NCBI RefSeq assembly: GCF_964204645.1
Contig: NC_134033.1
Location: 4,870,231 to 4,934,230, forward strand
Reading direction: 5' to 3'
DNA length: 64,000 bases
DNA from: Tubulanus polymorphus
Taxonomy: Eukaryota; Nemertea; Palaeonemertea; Tubulaniformes; Tubulanidae
The stretch's first letter is position 1. Each line of letters starts with the position of its first letter. The notes below the pieces were generated by a model. The model made no database searches. It was not told where the DNA came from and saw only the letters and a program-made list of their open reading frames with translations. Below, in pieces: positions 32,608-44,879 of the stretch. Made by a program: the position numbers and the translations under genes.

Positions 32608-35600
32608 ATGAAGACGCGTCTGTTCTTTATTATCTGCACAGTTTTGTTGCAACTGGGAAATTTATACAACACACAAACATCTGGAGCTGAAAGTAAGTTA
32701 CTGCAGCCGCCATTACTCGATTTTGTGATTATATTTCAGTCAGATTTGCGAATTCGATGACGTTAGCTGTTTAATAATAGATTTACTACAGGCCCTAAAT
32801 GTAACCTGACAAAACAACAAATATAAACACATCTGGTTGACTTAATTTCACATGAAGTTTGTATCTTGATGTCTGGTTTGATAAAAAACGAGTCGCTTAT
32901 ATAATCACCTCACTAACCAGGGGCGGAGTCAGACGTCTGAGTAGAGGGGTCAAGTGCAGTTTTTTCCCAGGTATCTCATATATTTCAATGAAAAATACAT
33001 TCACCGTGTGCAGTGATTTCCGGCAGACGCCGCGAAACAGAAATCGATAAAGATTTGAATCATGGTTAATTTCATCATTAATATGATTCATGTTTATATT
33101 CATTTGTTTCAGTAATTTACGGGACGCCTCATTCTGCTCGAGATGCAAAACCCGACAATAAAACGCAAGGAGAAACGATTCGATATACTTGTAAAATAAT
33201 TGGCAGAAATTCTACAGTATCATTCCAAGAGAAGAGAAACGGTTCGGAACAATGGTTAACAGTTCCAGACGACCAGCTTAACAAAACTAAAGACAAACAG
33301 AATGTTGAGTTGGTTGAGCTAAAATTCCAAGCAGATTTCAAACGACACAATGGATCTTCATTTAGATGTCTTGTAAATGAAAGCCCAACAGATCCGGAAC
33401 CTATTCAGTTTGATCTGATCGTAGTTAAACGAACTGGTAAGTAACCGTTTGAGTTGCTTATTGAAATAATCAAATTATCTAGAACATTAACTTGCATTCT
33501 TGGTTTTCCTAGAAATATCATAGAGTCAAATTGAGCTGATAAAATGTCTGATATCTGGTGTTTGTAGAGTTCGTTTTTAGCCCATTTTGGACTTTAGTCC
33601 CAGCGGGCTAGTGCGTTCACTTTTCGTCCGTAGACGGGATCCAGTTATTTTGACGAAGTTTCAAGACTGGCAGCCATTGTTGTTCGCCAAAATCAGCACT
33701 TTTTCCACATTTTTCAAGTTTTTAAGGGAAATTTTGAAGAGACTTTTATCAATTATCGTGGTCTTTCGTAAATGTTTTCATCCCCCAAAGGGCCCATCAG
33801 CACGAGAAAAATTTGGCCGATAGGACTCAAGATGGTCGTCCTCTGACCTAGGCGCTACAAATATCAATCGATGTAGATTTTAATTGTGGTTAGTTCCATC
33901 ATTAAATGATTGATCTCACTATCAGAAATAATCTGAACACGAAGCATGGGAGGGGTTCGATAGCCTCTAACACCCCACCCCCCCCCCCTCCTTGGATTTT
34001 CTTCTGATAAGTTATTCGAAGTTTGACCGAGTACTGTGCTGGGGAAGGCTATTTAATGTGTACTGTGCTATATATTTATATTCATTCGTTTCAGAAATCA
34101 TTCCAATGCCAGATCTCAAAGGAAACCCCGACAGTAAAACACAAGGAGAAATTGTAAATTACACTTGTAAAATTGTCGGAAATTTTAATGCAACATTAAC
34201 ATTCCAAGAGAAGAGAAGAGCTTCAGAACAATGGGAAACAATTCCAGACGACAAGCTTCACAGAGCTAGCAAAAAGAATGTCCATTACGTTGTGCTAAAA
34301 TTCCAAGCAGATTTCAAACTGCACAATGGAACGTCTTTTAGATGTCTAGTAAAGGAAAGCCCAACAGATCGGGAACCTATTCAGTTTGATCTAATCGTAC
34401 TAGTTAATCGAACAGGTAAGTAACTGTTTGTATAGCGAATTGAATAAGTTAAACAATTTAGAACATTAAAACTTGCTTTCTTGGTTTTCCTACAAATATC
34501 AAAGAGTCAAATTGTGCCGATAAAATGTCCAATGTCTGGTGTTTGTTGTTTCATCCGTAGTTTCATTTTCTTTTAAAAATGTCCCTGGTCAAGTGCTGAA
34601 CACATGCGGAGAATGGACGACCAATTTTTGAAAGTATTCTTTTAAAGAATCTCATGTAAATATCATCTGTTTCGACATCGAATTTACTTTTTTTTCACGC
34701 ATTATTTTCGTTGGACCGCGGTTTGTTGCCTCCTCGTTGATGTATCTATTCCGTCCGTTCCTCCCGTACAAGAATAAATTTTGTGTCAACCATTTTACGG
34801 CTCTCAGTTTTAAGAGTCAGATTTCGTTGATTTCACTGTCTGGGCCCAGTTCCACACTTGTGAATTAAGAGTTGACTCAGAGTTAACTCATTGAAAATGA
34901 ACTAAATTAACTCAAGTTAACGCTAACTCAGAACTGTGGAACTGGATGCTGAAGCACTGTTGTCTGACTGGCCACGCAGGAAGTATTCTTTATTAGGCGC
35001 CGCATTCATAAACGGATCTCATTTCGTGTTTGTTGTTCATTTTATGCGAAAAGGCACATCGATTTACAAATCAGCTATTTTGCGTTCCGGGTACTATACT
35101 TAGTTAACGCGAAGATCCAGCATAAGGTTTTCTAGAATTTTTGCACAGTCAAAAGAGTGAAAAAATTGCCTAACATCATTAACTTCATCAGGTGACGGGT
35201 GGAAACCAATGGCATTTACTGAAAAATAGTCTAGGAGGAGGTATGACATCATGTGACCAGTGATAGTTAATTATTATTAGTCGTTACTACGGTGTTAAAT
35301 GCATATTTGTTCATTACGGAAAACACTTTTTTCCAGGCTACTTTGAAAGCAAAACCACACGCAGTGAAAGTTACTTTCAAAATGTAGTTTTTTTCTCTCA
35401 TTTCAGATGATTCAAGTTCCACTCAAATCCCGACGACTGAAACCACTACATTCGGGTCAGTATTCATTTCGAGCTAAAAATGTCCGACGGAAAAGGTTCC
35501 TAGACGATGTACGGGTTCCTGTTGTTTCGTAACAACGGCTGATACTAGACTACGTATCACACTCTGCTTTGCGGTCTATGTGTTTTGTAAAAATAACTTG

Positions 35601-37316
35601 ATTCGATATCTCGCTTGTCTCTGGTTTCTGAATAAGAATCACGTGCTGGTTGGTGTATTTATAATGCTGATGTTTAGATGTGTCGGGGTCAATGAAACTG
35701 GAATTGTAATAAAAACTGGGACATTCACTAATTATTCATGTCGTTTTCTACCATCAGCTGAAAATTTGGGAATAAAGGCAATCGCAAAATATGTGACATC
35801 GATGCCGCTACCACCAGCCCTGCTTTTGTTCAATTCTTCTCTGTTAATTAGTTTTTTGATTGTAAATTTCGTGCTTTTCATTCAGAGTTCGCCTGGTTAC
35901 TACTGAAGAAAAGTTTCGCTCGAAAAACAAGGTCATTATGAATTTAACTTATAATATCAAACTTTCATGTGGAATATAGCCCCCGGATCCATCGCACAAT
36001 TAATACCCACTTAACGTGGGGTTAAACAAAACAAACTTTGGAATAATTATATACATAAAATATAATTTTCATCACCTTAATATTTATTTATATATTCATT
36101 TTTTTTCTCAGACTGACCCAACCGTCCAACCTAAACTGGGCCAGACTGACCGCACCACACATGACTGGACCATGACGATAGTTTACATCATTAGTGGAGT
36201 TATCGGTTTCCTCCTCATCATCGTTATTATCGTAGTCATCGTTTGCAGGTATTTTACTAAACTAACACGGTAGATTTCTGAAGAGATTATAACTATGTCT
36301 GATTCGACCGAAGTTAGGTCGATTGTTGTCGTTAGTTCCAAGTCGAGTTTGTTGGTGACGTCATATATAAATGATAACGTAACAGCGCGCGTGTCTACTT
36401 ACTTCGATTTGAACATACACGACAAATGTTGTTATTATAATCTGGGCTTTCCCGACAAAATGGCTGATAACCAAAAAAAAACTAGTCGCATTTGCTTTTT
36501 GTCACAACAAAATAGCCTATAAGGAACGTGATAAAGCATTTTGATTTTATAATTGGTCGGAAAACAGGTTTTCGTAAGGTAGGCCTACTGGCAGTACATT
36601 AAACTGTTCAAATTCCAATAAAAAATGTCGAAGTTCCAATTTTCTCTAATTATTCTTCAAAGTAATGACGACTTTGATAAACTCATAGGAATTGCAGGGA
36701 CGGATCAATACACGAGCTTTTTATGCGGAGTTAACTCTTCTTTTCAAGAAGTTTTTCTAGATGCGGGCTTTGCAGTAAATGATCTGTACAGTATGATCTC
36801 TGATCAAAATCTTACATTATTTCAACATTTCTTTCTCGCTCGATTTCTTCAGCGCAAAACTACCCATTTTTCAGACGCAGGCGACTTTCCAGTGGAGATC
36901 GTGTGGACACTACACCCGAGTCTACAGCACCGCAGCAACAAGTCGAGATGGTGTATGGAGTCAACGAGGAGTTGAATGATGTCATAGATTCGGGTAACGA
37001 AACTGACATACCACACACCAGCAATCAGAAAGTTACTACAGATCCGTGCGTGGATACTGAGGCCACAAACAACAAATATACGACTCCTTATATGGATATG
37101 GGAGCAGGGGGAGACACGCATAGAGATCAGTTCTTGAATCCCGAACCTTTCGTGACGTATCATCAGTTAACGGAAGATACTGGTGAACCTGTGAAAGATG
37201 ATATTCAACATTATTCTTACGCTTCTGTTGAATATACTCACGATCAATTTCCCTTAAGGGCTGCCACTGGACAAACAGTAACTGATTGTACATACACAAA
37301 ACATACTAGGTTTTAA
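32608..37316 (+). CDS. Two-Ig-domain transmembrane receptor with ITIM and YxxM tail (copy B, complete)
   Basis: Six exons by splice sites and phase: 32608-32692, 33113-33436, 34095-34415, 35407-35459, 36112-36248, 36875-37316; 1362 bases, 453 aa, no stop. Exon 1 is a signal peptide (MKTRLFFIICTVLLQLG). Exons 2 and 3 are phase-1 Ig-like domains that are close duplicates (YTCKI...FRCLV, with SEQW; both keep the disulfide Cys pair and N-glycosylation sites). Exon 4 is a short Ser/Thr stalk. Exon 5 has the membrane helix (residues about 282-306) with a basic stop-transfer run. Exon 6 is the tail, with YMDM (Tyr379), ITIM VTYHQL (Tyr402), YSYASVEY and CTYTKH. The gene is tail to tail with GPCR copy B, as in copy A. 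Likely a cell-surface recognition or adhesion receptor signalling by tyrosine phosphorylation; ligand unknown. The exon 4 donor (GTATTC) is weak, and exon 4 is the least certain exon. Confidence 0.8.
33560..33850 (+). repeat. Probable repeat in intron 2 of the Ig receptor
   Basis: Higher GC than its surroundings, with a motif-like start (GGACTTTAGTCCCAGCGGGC). It has the look of a dispersed repeat fragment, but no second copy is in the window. Confidence 0.3.
34842..34951. mobile_element. Palindromic MITE family, copy 2
   Basis: Ends GGGCCCAGTTCCACACTTG and CAGAACTGTGGAACTGGAT are imperfect inverted repeats, with a core of GAGTTAACTC words as in copy 1. It lies in intron 3 of the Ig receptor. 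Confidence 0.7.
35687..35780 (+). pseudogene. Possible decayed third Ig exon
   Basis: Within intron 4, GIVIKTGTFTNYSCRFLPS resembles the B-strand region of the two Ig exons (TQGETIRYTCKI, TQGEIVNYTCKI). No second Cys half or donor is recognisable. Low confidence. Confidence 0.25.
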
Positions 37317-39829
37317 TATATCGTTTCAATGGTTACAACATCTGCTAAATGAAATCGACTAACTACTTTATCGCAACAATAATTGATTTCACATTTAGCA
37401 TATGATAATCAACCAGGTGTCTAGTTTGGTTTGAGTCTCTGACTTGTGCAGCAGACGGATGGGGCGTCAGGTCCGTCCACATCACTGCACCACGCAACTG
37501 ATGAACTGGGCTGTCCATAACATTCTCCCTTTAAAAAGGACATCACCGAGAAATATCGTTAATCTTTAGCAAATGTTTACTTTGGTCGAATTATATTCAA
37601 ACTGTAAATTGAAATTCCAATGATTAATCTTCAAAAATTAATCTTAAAATCGTTACCTTAAATAGAGTAAGCATGAAGTCAAATAGTCATTTGTAGCTTA
37701 ACTAGATTTTTTTTAGCAAGTATGAGCTTTGTCGAAAATTTGGTAATGTTTATGAGACAAGGAATGCTTTACGTAGATAAAAAGGATTTTCAACAAGGAT
37801 AGACACAAGGATAGATATAATTGTCGAACAGATATGTAAATAGATATAATATAGTATTATGTACAATCAGACTTTGTGCTGAAAAACCATCGTGAAAATT
37901 ACAGCTGGCATCAACTGTTTTTAACCAATTCCAAAAGAAAAGAAAGATAAAGTTAGAAAAGTCACTTTTTATGTTAATAGTTCATTGGTTATCTCGCTTG
38001 CCGCAAACTCTTAACGTTATTGGCATCGTTTGACAACTATGACGTCATGCCAATGCTAGTTAAATTGTTCGAAAGTCGTAGTAAAAATAACGCCGACGCT
38101 TCTCATTTTCGTAGTAACTACAAATTGAAACTCCGTTTACGTTAAATATTAGACACAGCTGAAAATGACTAAACATAATGTTGCGATTATCCCCATCAAC
38201 AAAGCGTCGCCAGATTTATGATTTAATGGTCCACAAAAGTTATTTCATCACATATTTGCTCGTTAATTGCTACCAACATGCATGTATAACTGGCTTAGAT
38301 TCAGAAATCTAAAAATGAAACTTCTGGGTATAACGAGGTCATGCGCCAGAATGTCAGTAGATGGCGCCACGTAAATGTAGATATAGTCGTTCTGGGAAAC
38401 CCAGAAATAATTTTGAAAAAATAAACGGCAACCCGAATTCGATTTTATTCTATCACGCCGTAACTCGCAAGTTTAAACACGGTTCACAACTCGAAAGTAA
38501 AACGGATCATGATAGCGACACGAATACGAATACGCTCCAAACATTTCCATGGTAAGAGGATGGAAAAAACGGTACTTAAAAATAATTACATAAACGTTAA
38601 TTAAAGCATTTAAAACTTCATAAACTGGACTCACATTCTACCGCAGAGGTCTCAACATCTACCGCAGAGATTCAGAATTACGATTTAGACCGGACCTGGT
38701 ACCAATTTCTGTCCACACACATACGTAGATTCAGACTGGTCCAAAATTTGGACCGAACCTGCTTCCTCTTTTAGAACCAAATTTAGACCAGTCTAAATTT
38801 CGTCTTGTGAACGCGCCCTTAGAATAAACCGAATTAGTCTTGGGTCTAACGACAACCGTTCCTGTTTATACTCCCAAGTAGGCATTTGGTCGGGAGCACT
38901 CGGAGATCTTCAGTGATGATGAAGAAATGCTTCGAAAATATTAACAGTAAGAAAAAGTATACAACGACAAAAACGATATTTATTATTTCAACAGAAAATC
39001 CGTGGACACACATTTCATGGGGTCGTGGGTGGTCGTGTACGTACGGAAGTGGATACGTAATGTCCTATCTATATGAGGTACAACCAAAAATTATCACGAT
39101 TGATCAGGATTCGCAATTGAGATTCACTTGGGGTAAATTGATGAATATGTACGAACAAACTACATTTTATCAAAAAACGCATTTGTCTTTTTAGTTTTTA
39201 TTAGGGATTTTTTCATGGTGTGGGTGGCATTTGACTTTCTTGAGAAACTAGTTTGTCGTGTGGTCTTAGGCTACCAACCGATGACTACTACGATCAACGT
39301 TCGTTATAACGCCAACATACTTAATGTGGTCGCTCACTTAACGCCATCGTGTTTCAGAGAACAAATCTGCCAAATCCAACACAAACGAAAATTCTATTCT
39401 GTATGAGATGTCAATTTTGTTATAATGCGGTGTGTTCAATTGGTCCCAATAGTGGCATTTAAAGGACTTCTACTGTATATCCATACGACACTACTTTACG
39501 TGTTTGACTACATCTATATTATGAACATAAGTTTAATGAATCACATTTGACTAATGCCCTACCGTAGCAATTTGTTTCGAAGTTCGACGATAAGTAGATA
39601 CTGTTACTTTTTTTATTGTGTCTACATTTTCCGAAGCTAACTTTCTATGAGTACATTTAAACGACTGTAAGACATCTCTAGAGAATGCTGAGCAGCAGGT
39701 TTGACTAGTTTGCCATCTAGAGGTAATACAAGTTATGAATCTGTCTTCAGTCTGGTAACCACGCCTATACCTATTAGATTACATCGTCCCGGGCATGAGA
39801 CCATCGGTTGAAGAGTTCTTTTAATCTAC
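37317..39829. other. Spacer between Ig tail and GPCR copy B
   Basis: Copy of 673-3669 lacking 549 bases (joint near 39168). No supported gene; the short open frames are those described for copy A. Confidence 0.5.
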
Positions 39830-42800
39830 TCAATTTTTGGCGGCTCGACTAAAATTGAATTTCGCTCGACACATATCGAACACTCGTTTGTTGGCGATGA
39901 AAGCCAAGAAAACCAGAAAACCTTGAGACGAATTCAACAAATTGAAGAAATACCAGAGATAATCGTTATTTACGAACGACGCTACGAACCCGACCACCCA
40001 CGTGACCCCGGTCACTAAAGCCATCCGATAGAAAATAAATGTGGTCGTCCTCTTCTGTTTGGCGTTAGATGAAGAAGTGGACATCGCGGTAAATGACCGG
40101 TGAATGCGGCAAACTGTAGCTACGAATAGAATTATACTGACCAGATCGATAATACCGATCGGTAGAACGAACGCCATCAATAGGGAGAAACTGGAACTAA
40201 ACCAACAAGTAACGGGGCTTCCGTAAACCGCACCGGAGTACTGAGTGGTATCTGTGTTGTGTAGGACGATACAGGGTCCGACAATGAGGAATGGAGAAAG
40301 CCAAACTGATAGTAGATAGTACAGTAACGTCTTAGTAGAATCGACCGGTTTACGAATAGTGGAAAATGTAAGGAACATGTGAATAGAAACAGCGGCCATA
40401 GACGCGAAAACAACCATCCAAATATAGTGTTTAACAGCGGCCATCGACACGCATAGTAATCGATTATCAACGCCGACCAGGCTGGAAATATGAAGAGTTT
40501 GAGCCACGGCGAGAGTTGTACAGAGATTGACGATGAGTTTACCGGGAAGAGTTCGCAGATCGGGAATATTCAAGTAGATTACGACCGTTATCACGAGACT
40601 GACGACGGACAGACAGCTACAGGTGAAGGTAATCAGGAAATCGCGATCGGAAAATAACGAACTGACCGTTATTTTGAATTTTGAATTGTTTTGTCGTCTG
40701 CAAACCATGGCTCCTGTATCAGAATACACTCGCACGCAGTCGATGATTTTAGTGGAACATTTACTCGATTTTACTATTCTCGTTTTTCCGTCGTCGCTGG
40801 TGATTCGAGAAATTCTGTAATATTTGAAAGACGGGTTGGACTGGGCTAGAAACGAGTTACTTCCGGTTTGGGTCATATTATTGTCTACGTCTGCCTCTGT
40901 ATCGATGACGTCACAGCGAGTATTCTTAGTCAAACTCGTAGTCGACAACTCGTAACCGGAAATGGTCACCAGACTGCCATCATTACCGAATTGACACGTG
41001 ATCATCGCCTCATATTTGCTCAAGATTGATTCCATAGTGACGTCACCGAGAAACTCTTCGTGATTGGTAAGCGTGAAGTCGCGTCTGTACAATGACGATT
41101 CATTGCTTAAAGATGATAAACTTCCTATTTCTGTTATCTTTGATTTATGGACATCGCCGCAGACTTTCACTTTGAAATACATCAATTCATACCCGAAGTT
41201 TTTCATAACAAATCGCTGAGTTTCGTTAAACGTAATAAAGAAAGAGAAATACACGCGTACGGATATTCTAGGCCATTCGTTCTCAACAAGCCGACAGACG
41301 GCGTTGTCTTCGACGGTATCAAGTCGACGGTATCCACGTAAACAGCCGTATCCGCGACATCTACGCGTTTCCTGGTCAAATATTTCATTCGTTTCCGAGC
41401 AGAGAAAGTCTTTCGGCGCCCACGTGATGACGGGCATTCCCGCAGTTCGAAATTCTACGCCGTTCGCGAGACTGAAATCGAGTAAGATGTTCAAACCGAA
41501 TGTTTTTTGGCCGGTTAGATCATAGGTACAAACTAAGGTCGATTCGTTTAAAACGCTGTCACTCAGTTCACATTTCATGCAGTAATAATTACGGTATGTT
41601 TTCACCCGTCCACCGACTACAGCTGATATCGGGTTAAAAACCCGTCTGCATTTAGACCTTAAGTCTTGATCTGCTGACTCGTTGCAGTGTGACGTCACGG
41701 GTAGGTTACTGCGCATGCACGGCTGTAAAACCATGCGAACTTGCCTGTGATGCGCGTAAGATAAACGACAATCTTCGGGCAGTCGAACCTTTGCGGTATC
41801 GTCGCTTAAAGACGCGTTGTGCACGCTCGTGATGACGTCATCGATTCGTGTGGTGTTAGTGCACTGCAGGACGAGACTAGCCGGTTTGTATCGAGTGTCG
41901 TTGAACCCGTGACACATCGCGCAATACATATTCTTAAAGGGAAGCCAGTCGTCGATGTAGACGGGAATTGTCGTAGCTAGATTACTGGACGGCGATTCGC
42001 AATAGAGACGCACGTCTGAATTCAAGTCGAAATCACTCGGGCACCGACTGATCGCTATAAAACCCTTTGACTGATACGTCTCGATTCCGATTCCGTATAT
42101 ACAGTCGGTCCATTGAATTTGTTGTATCGTTTTGTTTCGTCTCAATTCGTCCGTGTCGCTTCTTATGACGCACTTTCCAATCAGGTCACAACAGTTGTTG
42201 AACAGTCCGCAAGTACATAAATTAGCCAAACAACCCGTGACTGGACAAACTCGAACCAAATCCCCATCTTCATCTATTTGCTCTGATGCCACCTTGTAAT
42301 CTCCGATCAATTGGTTGTTATTTATGTCGCCTCTTCCGGGAATTTTTCGACCAGGCATCCCACGTGTGATACCCGTTATCCCAGATTCGGGATTCGACAT
42401 TCCAGATTTAGGAATACGTTGAGACGCGATGAAACGATCTGAAATAATCGGGCTATAGTTACCTTTCATATAACATATAAACATATAACGAACTCCAGTT
42501 TTCTCCCTGCCAACAACCCTCGTCAATAAATGATCCTAAACTGTACTTCAAACGCAATTTATGCACAGATAAAGTCCAATATGACGCCATTCAGCGCCAT
42601 CAAATTTTGGGTAAATTTGCAAAATCGAAATAAAAATTCGATGAAATTACAATTTCTTGTAACCGCGTGCTCCCAAATGACGACATGTTGAATGGCATGA
42701 ACCGCACGTAATAATCAGGCTACTTTAGTTACTAGGATTGTTTTCCATTTTTCTCTTCAACTTCACTTAATTTTTCAACATGACAAAAAATTCCTCCCTA

Positions 42801-43996
42801 AAAAGTTTCAATCTAAGGATTTGCAGCCCTAGCTTCAAAGTTAGGTTCCTTGATTTCAAGTCAATTCAACAACATATTTACTGCTCTATATTTTTCAATT
42901 TTTGAAAAAAAAAATTATGTATTATTCATATTTTTCCCTGTTTCATTTCTTTCCAGTTAAAACGCCTCTAATAAACAATCTTTTTGGAAACTATTTTCCC
43001 GTCTTCCCTCCTCATTTATAAACCTTCCAATGTGCGTTAAAGAATATTTATTCCAGTTATCAAAAAGGTTTAAACGAATCCGAAATTGACCATACGTCTT
43101 TTCTTTATCGACGGTTTAAAAGAGTTTGTACTTGTATTAGCATGAGAGAATACAATATATAAATCTTTGGATGATTAACATTTCCCTGTAAGATACAAAA
43201 TGATTATTGAATTAAGACCAGCCGACAGGCCATTCCTATAATTTACACAATGAGAAATGACCAATTTGAAATTTTAGAACGGATCTAATTTGATCTTCGT
43301 TAAAATATGTGTGAACGCTTGGTCCGTTCTATTTGGAAACGGAATAAATCTCCAAACGAACGTTCTGTATCCAGTTCCAGAGTTCTCAAATTAATTCGTC
43401 TCATAAGACAATGAGCTGATTTTAACTCTAAGTTAACTGTATCTCACAACTTTGGACATGTGCTCTGAATAGTTAAGTGTGAAAAGCTGCTAAATATAGT
43501 TATTTCTTCCACGTAAATATATTTAAAAAAAAAAACATTTGTTATCATTTTGTTCTGATGTTTCGGCAGGATATTACTTCCACCCATATTCAGAGAATTC
43601 TTCAAAAGTGAGATTGTGGGTGAAATAACTACAATCCAGACTGAAAATAGACTCGAATATCTACAACCATGATAACCACGCTGCAAGTATCGAGGCTTTT
43701 ATAAAAATGTACAAAGAGCAAGAGACTTAGAGAGAAAGAACAAGAGATTGCCAAGAGAGCAAAAAATGTGTTTTCCATTATTCTTGTTTCTCCCAAAATT
43801 TATTTTCAAGGGTGCGTTGCCTTTGGCCTTTGCTTGACCGTAGTAAAAATACCGTCTCAATTTTTGTTCTGTTTGTAAATATTCTTAACGTACTTTCTTA
43901 TGAAATGAATTGAAATTAACGAATAGTTTAATTCAACTTACCGGTGCAGACGATCAGAAGAAGAAGAAATCGACTTACGAAGGATTGGCGCGACAT
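39830..43996 (-). CDS. Secretin-superfamily (class B2/Methuselah-like) GPCR copy B, intact
   Basis: Exon 1 43996-43942 (signal peptide MSRQSFVSRFLLLLIVCT, donor GTAAGT) and exon 2 42438-39830 (acceptor TTATTTCAG) join in phase 1. They total 2664 bases, 887 aa. The ectodomain is about residues 19-615. It opens with a Gly/Pro-rich stretch (SGITGITRGMPGRKIPG), then a tight Cys cluster (VCPVTGCLANLCTCGLFNNC), two Cys-pair segments (YCAMCHGF, YYCMKCELSD) and several N-glycosylation sites. The 7TM part runs from about residue 617 (TFTCSCLSVVSLVITVVIYL) through LRTLPGKLIVNLC to NSSQGFLVFLAFIANKR. The tail is only about 20 residues. I see no HL-x-S/T cleavage site of a classical GPS. Long-ectodomain receptors of this type are expanded in spiralians. 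It is the only intact one of three copies here. Confidence 0.85.
42439..43941 (-). other. Intron of GPCR copy B
   Basis: Longer than the copy A intron and largely different in content. It holds a copy of the palindromic MITE (43369-43470) and traces of the TCTAAATT-rich repeat. No genes seen. Confidence 0.6.
43369..43470. mobile_element. Palindromic MITE family, copy 3 (worn)
   Basis: TATCCAGTTCCAGAGTTCTC at one end, CTCACAACTTTGGACATGTG at the other, with GAGCTGATTTTAACTCTAAG inside. More diverged than the other copies. Confidence 0.55.
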
Positions 43997-44082
43997 CTCA
44001 ACCGATGCACAGAAAAGACTCGACTGCGAATCGTAAATGAAATTGAGCTGAACGATTCTCAACTTAGATTTATCCTGTTCGG

Positions 44083-44391
44083 ATGAAACAAGAAGCCGAA
44101 TGCGTGAATCAAAAACGGTTGGAAGTTTCAATGGACGTGTGTGATTTTAATTACCTTTTATACACAAACGTTGAAATGGGCTCAATACTCATCTATATGA
44201 ACATTCATGACAGGTGTAACATTAATTCGGATATAATTTCACAAGATTCAATAGTAAGAGCTGATCACGCAGGGCGAAACCTCATGAATATTTGTAGGGG
44301 TTGTGATTTACTAATACTAAATGGCAGATCTCACGACGACAAAAATTGTGGCAAATACACTTTTCGCCAGCCGAAAGGTAAATCGTTATGA
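44083..44391 (+). mobile_element. LINE endonuclease-domain fragment
   Basis: The second half of the frame (SIVRADHAGRNLMNICRGCD then LLILNGR and CGKYTFRQPKGKS) has the signature of the C-terminal part of LINE APE-type endonucleases (N/G-R-x-L-x-x-x-C, L-x-I-x-N-G-R, D, G-x-x-T). It ends where copy A similarity would resume, directly upstream of GPCR copy B, so it probably replaced that gene's upstream region. No RT follows. Confidence 0.6.
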
Positions 44392-44649
44392 CGCAACGCT
44401 GGACTTCAATAGATCACCGATCATCATCTAAGACTCTTTGCGCACCGGAGAATGTCAGAAATTGTAAATAGGCTTAAATTACAGTACTATATACTATTAT
44501 ATTACAGGTACCAAATCAACCAAAATTGTTCAAATTCAAAACCATTCAAATGTCAAAATAATCCTCTCTTTCATAATTGTTGTATATAAGCTCCGAATAA
44601 ATATTCTCAGTCAGTCAGTATACAGAACCCAGGTCTTGTTACGTCAGTC

Positions 44650-44795
44650 GTTCACTAACAGGCTGGCCGTTCTATCTTTACTGATCAACTCGTCTCCGAA
44701 TCCGCTTCTTTATACAATACTAAATATCGATATGAAATCTAATCGTGAACGCAATAAACGAGGACTAGGATTGACGACATCCAGTAAATAAACAA
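44650..44795 (+). pseudogene. TM7-to-C-terminus fragment of the GRL101-like receptor
   Basis: Matches 58950-59070: LAVLSLLINSSPNPLLYTIL, then NIDMKSNRERN, GLGLTTSSK and the same TAAATAAACAATAT end. An insertion after RERN shifts it relative to the source. The flanking sequence downstream also matches, so this is a genomic copy and not a retrocopy. Confidence 0.75.
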
Positions 44796-44879
44796 TATAA
44801 CGCTGCATCTATATTCACGTAGTCACGTTCGAATCCGATCCGTTGAAACCGTTTCCTTTTTCCAAAACGTTACGATTCA

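Noticed and set aside
36625-36975. 116-codon open frame just before the Ig tail exon, also open in copy A
   Set aside because: It lies in an intron upstream of a good acceptor, the frame differs from the tail, and the checked differences between copies alter residues. No family match.
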